Positions 1 to 5,853 of a stretch of DNA of 10,639 bases are shown here, one piece after another. Position 1 is the first letter of the stretch; each line of letters begins with the position of its first letter. Below the pieces are notes generated by a model. That model searched no databases. It saw only the letters and a list, made by a program, of their open reading frames with translations, and had not been told where the DNA came from. This DNA comes from Nonlabens sp. (GTDB taxonomy: Bacteria; Bacteroidota; Bacteroidia; Flavobacteriales; Flavobacteriaceae), in NCBI GenBank assembly GCA_023301395.1, contig JALZUY010000170.1, positions 1 to 10,639 on the forward strand. The letters are read 5' to 3'. A program made the translations under genes and the position numbers.

Positions 1-42
1 GGTTTATTTGTTTTTTTAGATTTAACATTTACAATGAATTAG
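1..42 (+). CDS. Possible C-terminal tail of an upstream gene (partial)
   Basis: From base 1 one frame reads GLFVFLDLTFTMN and stops at TAG (40-42). This would be the last 13 residues of an upstream, probably membrane, protein ending 5 bases before the next start, which is usual operon spacing. A second frame, that of the next gene, is also open back to base 1. The window is too short to say which is coding, so this is a tentative call. Confidence 0.25.
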   Translation, partial: GLFVFLDLTFTMN

Positions 43-47
43 GTGAT

Positions 48-179
48 ATGAATATAATCCCTATTCTTGTTTTCTTTCCAATCGTAATAGGAGTGTTTAT
101 CTATAAATTTAAACAGCAAGCTCGTAAAACCCAAAGTGCATTTGAGGAAATTCTTGGAACCTCAGCATTAAATAAATAA
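48..179 (+). CDS. Small membrane protein, 43 aa, unknown function
   Basis: A 43-residue reading frame runs from ATG at 48 to TAA at 177-179. It has one clear hydrophobic segment (about residues 3-19, rich in I, V, F and L), then a basic stretch (KFKQQARK, 20-27) and a short polar tail. By the positive-inside rule the C-terminus would be cytoplasmic. It lies 8 bases upstream of the DUF4870 gene, which supports co-transcription. AGGTGA sits directly before the ATG, too close for a normal ribosome-binding site. The frame stays open upstream to base 1 (reading ...RFNIYNELGD before the Met), so the protein may be longer and this ATG internal. I do not recognise a family. Confidence 0.5.
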   Translation: MNIIPILVFFPIVIGVFIYKFKQQARKTQSAFEEILGTSALNK

Positions 180-187
180 TTTAAAAC

Positions 188-562
188 ATGTATTCTCAAA
201 ACCAAAACTTTAAACACAAACCATGGGGAATGGAACTCAACCAGTTTTGTGTGTTCATGCATTTAGCTCAATTTGCTAGCTATATAGTTCCATTTATAGG
301 GATTGTATTACCGCTGGTCATGTGGTTAACAAACAAAGATGAAAGTAGAGTTGTAGATAAGCATGGAAAAGAGATTATCAACTGGATGATTAGTTCATTT
401 ATCTATGCTATAATAGGGTTTATACTTACCTGTATAATTATAGGAGTACCCTTAATCATAGGTATAGTAATATGCTCCATCGTTTTTCCAATATTAGGAG
501 CCGTAAAAGCTGCAGACGGCAGTTACTATAAATATCCTATTACGATTAGGTTTATTCATTAA
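188..562 (+). CDS. DUF4870 family membrane protein
   Basis: This 124-residue protein matches the DUF4870 pattern. A short cytoplasmic N-terminus is followed by a hydrophobic segment (about 28-47), the polar DUF4870-type loop with charged residues and GKEIINW (60-66), two more hydrophobic stretches (68-84 and 86-107), and the typical ending in which G-x-Y-Y-x-YP precedes a hydrophobic RFI. It should be a small inner-membrane protein with three or so passes. The biochemical role of the family is not known. ATG at 188 follows the previous stop by 8 bases in an A-rich context, as is common in Bacteroidota. The gene faces the MerR gene tail to tail, with only 14 bases between them. Confidence 0.85.
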   Translation: MYSQNQNFKHKPWGMELNQFCVFMHLAQFASYIVPFIGIVLPLVMWLTNKDESRVVDKHGKEIINWMISSFIYAIIGFILTCIIIGVPLIIGIVICSIVFPILGAVKAADGSYYKYPITIRFIH

Positions 563-575
563 ACAACCTCAATAA

Positions 576-594
576 ATTAAAGCTGCCCTTTAAT
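576..594 (-). terminator. Weak hairpin at the end of the MerR gene
   Basis: A perfect 7-bp inverted repeat (ATTAAAG at 576-582, CTTTAAT at 588-594) encloses a 5-base loop and overlaps the MerR stop codon. On the minus strand it is followed by TTATT rather than a solid T run, and the stem is AT-rich. It could act as a terminator between the convergent genes, but it is weak. Confidence 0.3.
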
Positions 595-903
595 CTTCAA
601 TAACTCAGCCTTAACGTACTCGAGTTTTTTAATAATATCGAGCTGGCTCAACTCACTTTTATGAGATTTCATATAATCTCTAGCACCTTCAAGAGTGAAA
701 CCTCGCTCCTTTACCAGGTGGTAAATAGTTTGTAGATTCTTCACATCATCCTTTGTGAATTTGCGATTACCACGAGAGTTCTTCTTGGGTTGTAAAATAT
801 CAAATTCCTTTTCCCAGAATCTAATCAACGACGCATTCACTTGAAAAGCTTTAGTAAGCTCACCCATGGAATAATATAATTTTTCTGGTAGATCTATATG
901 CAT
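577..903 (-). CDS. MerR family transcriptional regulator (short form)
   Basis: This 108-residue protein has a MerR-type winged helix at its N-terminus: helix-turn-helix at about residues 11-32 (YYSMGELTKAF then SLIRFWEKEF), wing at about 43-49 (SRGNRKF), a second helical pair with the conserved GFTLEGAR (68-75), and a short C-terminal helix (about 88-105) able to form the antiparallel coiled coil used for dimerisation. There is no effector-binding domain and no metal-binding cysteine pattern, so the signal it senses, if any, is not visible. Its ATG overlaps the stop codon of the upstream M23 peptidase gene (TAATG, 1-base overlap), so the two are probably translationally coupled. The pairing of M23 peptidase, small MerR and alaS is, to my recollection, common in Flavobacteriia. 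The target genes are unknown. Confidence 0.88.
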   Translation of the reverse strand: MHIDLPEKLYYSMGELTKAFQVNASLIRFWEKEFDILQPKKNSRGNRKFTKDDVKNLQTIYHLVKERGFTLEGARDYMKSHKSELSQLDIIKKLEYVKAELLKIKGQL

Positions 904-1883
904 TAGTCCAGTGAGATATTTTCTTGTTGAGAAGCCTTTAACAATAGATTAAATTCCTCAGGAGTTAAGTTACCATAATAGAAGTTAATAGGATTGATAC
1001 GCTCTTTATCTTTAAACACCTCATAATGTAAATGTGGCGCTTGAGAACGACCAGTACTGCCTACATAGCCTATAATATCACCACGTTTGACACGTTGTCC
1101 TACTCGCACATTATAAGGCTTAATCTCTCTTAAATGTGCATATAAAGACACATAACCAAAACCGTGATCAATACGTATATGATTTCCATAACCAGAGCTA
1201 TTAGAGTCTGCTCGATCCACTACTCCATCACCAGTTGCAAACACTGGTGTACCGCGTGGTGCGGTAAAATCCATTCCATAATGGAATTTTCTCGTCTTAT
1301 TAAAAGGATCTGAGCGATAGCCGTATCCACTTGCCATGCGCGTTAAATCTTCATTACGTACTGGTTGTATTGCTGGGATTGAAACTAACAATTCCTCTTT
1401 ACTTTTTGCCAGTTCTTCAATCTCGTCCAGTGACTTAGACTGAATGGCAACTCTCTTTTTCAACTTATCTACAGACTCTTTTAAAGCCACTACCTTTTTA
1501 GAACTATCAAATCCATCATAATCCTTATAACGATTCACACCTCCAAAACCAGATTCTCGCTGCTCTACAGCAATAGGAGATGCATCAAAGTAAATACGAT
1601 ATATAGAGTTATCGCGTTCTTCCACATTTTTGATCACTTTTACTAGATCATTCACATCTTTTTGCGATTCCTCAATACTCAATTTTAAGAATTCATTCTC
1701 ACGATTTAGTTTGCGCGATTCAGGTGATTCATAGAACTGAGAAGCTATATTGAAAAACAAAAATCCAAAAACCGCACTCGTCAACACAAACAGCACTATT
1801 TTTTTAAAAGTATTGCGCTTGCGCTTAGCCACTTTTCTGTAAGAAAGCGTTTCTGAATCATAGTAATACTTAACCTTTGACAT
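903..1883 (-). CDS. M23 (LytM-type) murein DD-endopeptidase, membrane-anchored
   Basis: This 326-residue protein has a basic cytoplasmic N-terminus (KRKR near 20-23), one transmembrane anchor (about 29-47), coiled-coil-rich stretches (about 55-90 and 128-165) and a C-terminal M23 domain (about 185-300). The expected zinc and catalytic residues are all present: H201-x3-D205, H250 in the YAHL motif, and H284-x-H286. It should therefore be catalytically competent, unlike degenerate LytM factors such as EnvC. M23 enzymes cut peptide cross-links in peptidoglycan; the anchor and coiled coil place it in the periplasm, probably in wall remodelling. Its gene is divergent from alaS, and its start codon lies inside the spacer of the alaS promoter. 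It is the first gene of a unit with the MerR regulator. A specific gene name is not justified. Confidence 0.92.
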   Translation of the reverse strand: MSKVKYYYDSETLSYRKVAKRKRNTFKKIVLFVLTSAVFGFLFFNIASQFYESPESRKLNRENEFLKLSIEESQKDVNDLVKVIKNVEERDNSIYRIYFDASPIAVEQRESGFGGVNRYKDYDGFDSSKKVVALKESVDKLKKRVAIQSKSLDEIEELAKSKEELLVSIPAIQPVRNEDLTRMASGYGYRSDPFNKTRKFHYGMDFTAPRGTPVFATGDGVVDRADSNSSGYGNHIRIDHGFGYVSLYAHLREIKPYNVRVGQRVKRGDIIGYVGSTGRSQAPHLHYEVFKDKERINPINFYYGNLTPEEFNLLLKASQQENISLD

Positions 1884-1905
1884 ACGGTATAAAATGCTAT
1901 TTTTG
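1876..1905 (+). promoter_or_regulatory. alaS promoter, Bacteroidota type
   Basis: TTTG (1876-1879), an 18-base spacer and TATTTTTG (1898-1905) match the Bacteroidota housekeeping promoter (TTG or TTTG, 17-23 bases, TAnnTTTG). The predicted start of transcription is near 1909-1912, giving a leader of about 130 bases before the alaS ATG. The upstream element lies inside the first codons of the divergent M23 gene. Confidence 0.6.
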
Positions 1906-1912
1906 TAACGTT

Positions 1913-1997
1913 AAATGGAGTGTAATTATAATGATTAAAGATTGTTTTTGTTACGCTTTCGCGAAAGCGGATTCACAACAACCCAATCGTTCCATTT
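1913..1997 (+). promoter_or_regulatory. Possible structured leader RNA of alaS
   Basis: AAATGGAGTG (1913-1922) can pair with CGTTCCATTT (1988-1997) over 10 positions, two of them G-U, and the perfect palindrome at 1954-1969 would form a second hairpin inside. The outer stem begins almost exactly at the predicted start of transcription. No known riboswitch or T-box family is recognised (T-boxes are not expected in this phylum), and the stem could be chance. Confidence 0.3.
1954..1969. repeat. 16-bp perfect palindrome, CGCTTTCGCGAAAGCG (copy 1)
   Basis: The 16 bases are identical to their reverse complement. The site lies in the alaS leader, and closely related sites occur at 6604-6619 and 10430-10445. 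I recall this sequence as a highly repeated element in Nonlabens/Dokdonia-type genomes; its function is not known to me. In RNA it could fold as a 6-bp stem with a CGCG loop. Confidence 0.85.
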
Positions 1998-2042
1998 TCA
2001 ACAAAAATAACAAATTACCGTTAACCGCTTTTAAAGCTACGC

Positions 2043-4016
2043 ATGAAATCACAACAGATACGACAAACGTTCATAGACTTTTATAAATCCAAGCAACACG
2101 AGGTTGTGGCCAGTGCGCCTATGGTAATGAAAAATGACCCTACGTTAATGTTTGTAAACGCTGGGATGAATCCTTTTAAGGAATACTTTCTAGGAATCAA
2201 TGAATCCAAGCACAATCGTATTACAGACTCTCAAAAATGTTTGCGTGTAAGTGGTAAACACAATGATCTTGAAGAAGTAGGTGTAGATACCTATCACCAC
2301 ACTATGTTTGAGATGCTGGGAAACTGGAGTTTTGGCGATTATTTCAAGAAAGAAGCTATCGCATGGGCATGGGAATTACTGACCGAAGTTTATAAAATAG
2401 ATAAGGACTGTTTATACGTCACCATATTTGAAGGTGATGCCAGCGAGAAACTAGATCGTGATACTGAGGCTTATGATTACTGGAAAGAATTTATCGCTGA
2501 GGATAGAATTCTTAATGGTAATAAGAAAGATAATTTCTGGGAAATGGGTGATCAAGGACCATGTGGACCATGTTCTGAAATTCATGTAGACATAAGAACT
2601 CCTGAGGAAAAAGCTGCTGTAGATGGAGCAACGTTAGTAAATGAAGACCATCCACAAGTAGTAGAAATATGGAATCTTGTTTTCATGCAATACAATCGCA
2701 TGGCAAACGGTTCACTTGTAGATTTACCTGCAAAACATGTAGATACTGGAATGGGATTTGAACGACTTGCCATGGTGATGCAAGATGTAAAGTCCAATTA
2801 TGATACAGACGTTTTTACTCCATTAATACGTGAGATAGAAACAATTACCGGTCATTCTTATGGAAAGACCGAGCAAGAAGATATCGCCATACGTGTGATT
2901 GCTGACCACGTGCGCGCCGTATCATTCTCCATTGCCGATGGGCAGTTGCCATCTAACAATGGTGCTGGTTATGTAATACGTAGAATCTTGAGACGTGCGA
3001 TACGTTATGGATTTACGTATTTAAATAAAAAAGAACCTTTCATTTATATGCTGGTCAACACGCTGTCTAAACAAATGGGCGATGCGTTTCCAGAACTTAA
3101 ATCACAAAAGAATTTGATTCTTAACGTTATTAAAGAAGAGGAACAATCATTCCTTAGAGCTCTAGATAGTGGACTCGTTTTACTTGATTCTATGATTACT
3201 AGCGCTGTTAGTGAGTCTAAGAATACCATTGACGGTAATAAAGCATTTGAATTATATGATACTTACGGTTTCCCTATTGACTTAACCGCATTGATATTGC
3301 GTGAGAAAGGAATGGAACTGGATGAGGCTGGTTTTGATAAAGCTATGGCCGCACAAAAGTCACGTTCTCGTGCAGCAAGTGAAACGACCACTAGTGACTG
3401 GACTGAACTGCGTAAAGATGATGCTCAAGAATTTATAGGTTATGATAAGCAAGAAGCAAATGTGCACATCACTCGTTACCGTAAAGTAACTACTAAGAAA
3501 GATGGCGATATGTATCAACTAGTATTCAACATGACTCCATTTTATGGAGAAAGTGGTGGACAAACTGGTGATAAAGGGTACCTAGAAAGCACGAGTGGTG
3601 ATACGGTTTACATTATAGATACTAAAAAGGAAAATGGTCAAACTGTTCACCTTACTAAGAACTTACCTAAGAATTTAGATGGTTCTCATAGAGTGGTCGT
3701 AGACGCTAATCAACGCCACAGAACCAGTTCTAACCATACCGCTACTCACCTATTGCACCAGGCTTTACGCAAGGTGCTAGGAGATCATGTGGAACAAAAA
3801 GGTTCTATGGTGCGCAGTGCGAGCATGCGATTTGACTTCTCCCATTTTGCAAAGGTGACACCAGAGCAATTACAAGAAGTAGAAAACTTTGTAAATGCAC
3901 GCATCCGTGAGCAACTGCCATTAGAGGAAAACAGGTCCAATACTTATGACGCTGCAGTAGAAGATGGAGCGATGGCCTTATTTGGCGAGAAATATGGACG
4001 TAGTGCGTACTATTAA
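2043..4016 (+). CDS. alaS: Alanyl-tRNA synthetase, N-terminal part of a split frame (residues 1-652 plus 5 out-of-frame)
   Basis: This is the class II synthetase that charges tRNA-Ala. Visible parts are the catalytic core with HHTMFEMLGNWSFGDYFK (85-102), the class II motif 3 GMGFERLA (from 236), the tRNA-recognition region and most of the editing domain, including the zinc ligands H565-x3-H569 (HTATH). Normal AlaS is about 870 residues. Here the frame follows the family up to EKYG (649-652), then reads RSAYY and stops at TAA (4014-4016), while the rest of the protein continues in another frame. As read, the product lacks the second half of the editing site (the C and H of CGGTH) and the C-Ala domain. 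ATG 2043 gives the usual N-terminus. The gene has its own promoter and a leader of about 130 bases. Confidence 0.93.
   Translation: MKSQQIRQTFIDFYKSKQHEVVASAPMVMKNDPTLMFVNAGMNPFKEYFLGINESKHNRITDSQKCLRVSGKHNDLEEVGVDTYHHTMFEMLGNWSFGDYFKKEAIAWAWELLTEVYKIDKDCLYVTIFEGDASEKLDRDTEAYDYWKEFIAEDRILNGNKKDNFWEMGDQGPCGPCSEIHVDIRTPEEKAAVDGATLVNEDHPQVVEIWNLVFMQYNRMANGSLVDLPAKHVDTGMGFERLAMVMQDVKSNYDTDVFTPLIREIETITGHSYGKTEQEDIAIRVIADHVRAVSFSIADGQLPSNNGAGYVIRRILRRAIRYGFTYLNKKEPFIYMLVNTLSKQMGDAFPELKSQKNLILNVIKEEEQSFLRALDSGLVLLDSMITSAVSESKNTIDGNKAFELYDTYGFPIDLTALILREKGMELDEAGFDKAMAAQKSRSRAASETTTSDWTELRKDDAQEFIGYDKQEANVHITRYRKVTTKKDGDMYQLVFNMTPFYGESGGQTGDKGYLESTSGDTVYIIDTKKENGQTVHLTKNLPKNLDGSHRVVVDANQRHRTSSNHTATHLLHQALRKVLGDHVEQKGSMVRSASMRFDFSHFAKVTPEQLQEVENFVNARIREQLPLEENRSNTYDAAVEDGAMALFGEKYGRSAYY
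3993..4016 (+). other. alaS: alaS frame-change junction
   Basis: Family-like sequence in the first frame ends with TAT GGA (3993-3998, Tyr-Gly). Family-like sequence in the second frame begins with GAC GTA GTG (3997-4005, Asp-Val-Val). Adding back two bases between GG and AC restores EKYGDVVR and a protein of 873 residues. Skipping one base would also rejoin the frames but lose the Asp. There is no homopolymer or recognisable slippery site here. Confidence 0.9.
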
Positions 4017-4662
4017 ATTTGGGAAAAGCTATGAACTTTGTGGAGGAACTCACGTAGCAAATACTGCCCATGTGTGGCACTTTAAAATATTGAGTGAAGG
4101 AGCTGTTGCAGCAGGAATAAGACGTATAGAAGCCATTACTTGCGATGCAGTGAAAGAGTTCTTTGCAGATCAGTCTAAACATTTTGACGAGATTAAAACC
4201 ATCTTAAAATCCAATTCAAAAAATCCTGCTCAGGCTATTTCTCAACTACAAGATGAAAATGTTGCTCTTAAAAAAGAGATTGAACAATTATTGAAGGCAA
4301 AAGCTGGAAACTTAAAAGGTGATTTAATAACGAGTGCACAATCTATAAATGGCGTAAACTTTATCGCTACTAAGACAGATCTCGATGCTAAGTCTGTTAA
4401 AGAACTTGCCTTTGACATTGAACGTGAGATGGAAAACCTGTTTCTTATTATAGGTGCTAGTAATGGTGATAAAGCAACATTAACCATCATTCTATCTAAA
4501 AATCTAGTAGAAGAAAAAGGACTTAATGCTGGTGCTATGGTACGTGAATTAGGAAAGCATATTCAAGGCGGCGGCGGCGGCCAAGCTCATTTTGCTACCG
4601 CAGGTGGAAAAGATGCTAGTGGTATTCAAGCGGCGCTGGATGCTGCTAAAGAGATGGTTTAA
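3994..4662 (+). CDS. alaS: Alanyl-tRNA synthetase, C-terminal part of a split frame (editing-site CGGTH and C-Ala domain)
   Basis: This frame carries the rest of AlaS: the second editing motif CGGTH, whose Cys and His would be residues 667 and 671 of the rejoined protein (compare the known editing Cys666 of E. coli AlaS), a coiled-coil linker (about residues 690-725) and the glycine-rich C-Ala domain ending near GGGGGQAHFATAGGKD. It is intact to TAA at 4660-4662, with no further damage. An ATG at 3994 falls exactly at the break and would give MDVVRTIKFG, so a separately made 222-residue subunit by reinitiation is conceivable, with the first frame stopping 18 bases downstream. An earlier ATG at 3964 in this frame gives non-family residues. 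A sequencing or assembly error, or a recent mutation, is at least as likely. Confidence 0.85.
   Translation: MDVVRTIKFGKSYELCGGTHVANTAHVWHFKILSEGAVAAGIRRIEAITCDAVKEFFADQSKHFDEIKTILKSNSKNPAQAISQLQDENVALKKEIEQLLKAKAGNLKGDLITSAQSINGVNFIATKTDLDAKSVKELAFDIEREMENLFLIIGASNGDKATLTIILSKNLVEEKGLNAGAMVRELGKHIQGGGGGQAHFATAGGKDASGIQAALDAAKEMV
4567..4581 (+). repeat. (GGC)5 triplet repeat in the alaS C-Ala region
   Basis: Five identical GGC codons in a row encode the conserved oligoglycine of AlaS. Use of one GC-only codon five times is unlike the AT-rich codon choice around it, and the tract is a possible slippage site. It stays in frame here. Confidence 0.8.
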
Positions 4663-4673
4663 GAGATCTATTT

Positions 4674-5174
4674 ATGGCTATAGAGATAAATTATACCGTA
4701 GAAAAAAAGGAATTTATAAAGCATCGATTTATGATGCAGTTAAGACGACCTTTTTTTATTTTTCTGTTAATTATCTTTAGTTTAATGATCGTTAGTATTA
4801 TTATAAACATTGCTACCACACAACCTAATTCTGCTATTACTTTAGACATGAGCAATGTTTACTTTTTATGTATTCCACTCATTTACTTGGGTATTCTATA
4901 TTATGGTTTTTCAAAAGGTTATAATCAGGCTACAGCATTAAAGTCAGGAGTCCAATTAGTCCTAAATGAAGATGGTTATCATTCGGAAACAGATTCTTCT
5001 AGATCATCTTTAAAATGGATTAATATTAAAGAAATAACAATACACAGAGATTTCCTGAATATTCATTTTAATAAAATCCAAATTGTAGATATTCCAAGAA
5101 GGTTTATAGAAGAAAACGACCTCATGGAATTAAAGGAAATTCTTGAAAAGAATCAAGTCAAAAACAACCTGTAA
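4674..5174 (+). CDS. YcxB-like family membrane protein
   Basis: This 166-residue protein has a short polar N-terminus (1-24, FIKHRFMMQLRRP before the membrane), two transmembrane segments (about 26-47 and 60-78) and a cytoplasmic C-terminal domain of alternating strands. That domain carries features of the YcxB-like family: a GYHSET...W-x-x-I pattern (100-118), then a hydrophobic strand pair ending in IPRRF (140-144) and a final helix. The role of the family is not established. ATG 4674 lies 11 bases after the alaS stop, so it is probably read from the alaS promoter; I see no separate promoter in the gap. The family call rests on architecture and the C-terminal pattern. Confidence 0.65.
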   Translation: MAIEINYTVEKKEFIKHRFMMQLRRPFFIFLLIIFSLMIVSIIINIATTQPNSAITLDMSNVYFLCIPLIYLGILYYGFSKGYNQATALKSGVQLVLNEDGYHSETDSSRSSLKWINIKEITIHRDFLNIHFNKIQIVDIPRRFIEENDLMELKEILEKNQVKNNL

Positions 5175-5206
5175 CATTTCTATTACGATATAGACTCATA
5201 ATATAT

Positions 5207-5506
5207 ATGGGTTTTGGAGGAGCAACACTGGCAATGGTTACCGCAATTAGAAACAACAAGAAGTTGTTATCTAATAGAAAAGCACATCGTAAGAATTATA
5301 GCAAATTAAAGGCTGCATACACTGAAGGAATTTTACAAAAGAATTATACACCGCAAGAAATACACGTTGCAAAACAAAAAATACGTAAACAAGCTGAGAA
5401 GCAAAAACAAAAATCTCGACTCGTTTTAATCATCACCATTATTACAGCACCTATGGTATTCTATATGATAGGCTATTTGTTATTTCAATTGATGAAGTTT
5501 CAATAA
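5207..5506 (+). CDS. Small C-terminally anchored protein, unknown function (copy A)
   Basis: This 99-residue protein starts MGFGGATLAM, followed by a highly basic stretch (NNKKLLSNRKAHRK, 16-29), a predicted helical region rich in K, Q and E (48-70, from YTPQEIHVAKQK) and a C-terminal transmembrane segment (about 71-94). The N-terminal part should be cytoplasmic and could bind acidic partners or nucleic acid, but that is only inference from charge. I recall similar MGFGG-x-MI starts in uncharacterised flavobacterial proteins. It lies 32 bases after the YcxB-like gene with no clear promoter or terminator between them. The next gene has the same layout and looks like a diverged copy. Confidence 0.75.
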   Translation: MGFGGATLAMVTAIRNNKKLLSNRKAHRKNYSKLKAAYTEGILQKNYTPQEIHVAKQKIRKQAEKQKQKSRLVLIITIITAPMVFYMIGYLLFQLMKFQ

Positions 5507-5519
5507 ACGATAATTAACC

Positions 5520-5807
5520 ATGTATAACAATAATAACCTCTACCGTAAAATACAAGCGATTCAAAACAAAGCGAAACAGCGTAGAGCTCATCGCTTAAAT
5601 GAATCACGAGATGCTACTTATAATGAGAATGATTACAATAGCCATTCAATAAAACAAGAGTTCACGGAGGAAGAAATAAAAACTGTAAAAAGAAATATTA
5701 TAGAAAAAGCTATTATTGAAAAGCGCAGTAATAAGCGCATTTGGTATTTGAAATTATTGATAACCATTGGCTTATTAATCTTAATTTTTTATTGGTTGTT
5801 TTTATAA
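5520..5807 (+). CDS. Small C-terminally anchored protein, unknown function (copy B)
   Basis: This 95-residue protein has a basic N-terminal region (KAKQRRAHR, 17-25), a polar N- and S-rich linker, a helical stretch starting FTEEEIKTVKRN (48-59) and a C-terminal transmembrane segment (about 75-95). The preceding protein has the matching elements in the same order: RKAHR, then YTPQEIHVAKQK, then an anchor. Low identity but shared order suggests an old tandem duplication. The gap between the two genes is 13 bases, so they are probably co-transcribed. No known family is recognised and no function can be given. Confidence 0.72.
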   Translation: MYNNNNLYRKIQAIQNKAKQRRAHRLNESRDATYNENDYNSHSIKQEFTEEEIKTVKRNIIEKAIIEKRSNKRIWYLKLLITIGLLILIFYWLFL

Positions 5808-5829
5808 TACTGTCATTCACGTACCTTTG
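5796..5829 (+). promoter_or_regulatory. Promoter for the GSCFA-DUF4230 pair
   Basis: TACCTTTG (5822-5829) is an exact TAnnTTTG element. The nearest upstream TTG (5796-5798) is 23 bases away, at the long end of the accepted spacing, and lies in the last codons of the preceding gene. The predicted transcript would start near 5834, about 20 bases before ATG 5854. Confidence 0.45.
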
Positions 5830-5853
5830 ATTTTATCAAACGACGTTATAAAA

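Noticed and set aside
1906..2042. T-box or amino-acid riboswitch before alaS
   Set aside because: No T-box sequence or specifier-loop layout is seen, and T-boxes are characteristic of other phyla.
1877..2086. Plus-strand 69-codon open frame between the M23 gene and alaS
   Set aside because: It overlaps the alaS start and the M23 start, has no family resemblance, and part of it (YAFAKAD) is just the translation of the palindromic repeat.
3985..4016. Programmed ribosomal frameshift in alaS
   Set aside because: No slippery heptamer, no prfB-like signal and no stop codon in the shift position are present; tRNA re-pairing one base downstream of GGA is not favoured. Kept only as a remote option.
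3805..4182. Antisense 125-codon frame across the alaS break
   Set aside because: It is a shadow of a strongly conserved coding region; the residue content (many Cys, His, Ser) is typical of antisense translation and it has no promoter.
2582..4490. Other antisense frames within alaS (2582-2797, 3044-3229, 4242-4490)
   Set aside because: All lie opposite conserved AlaS domains and show no protein-like features of their own.
4592..4780. Plus-strand 62-codon frame overlapping the end of alaS and the start of the YcxB-like gene
   Set aside because: Both overlapped genes are better supported; this is an off-frame reading of them.
5827..5853. TTG at 5827 as the start of the GSCFA protein
   Set aside because: The TTG is part of the TACCTTTG promoter element, so it would not be in the predicted transcript; ATG 5854 gives the usual family N-terminus.
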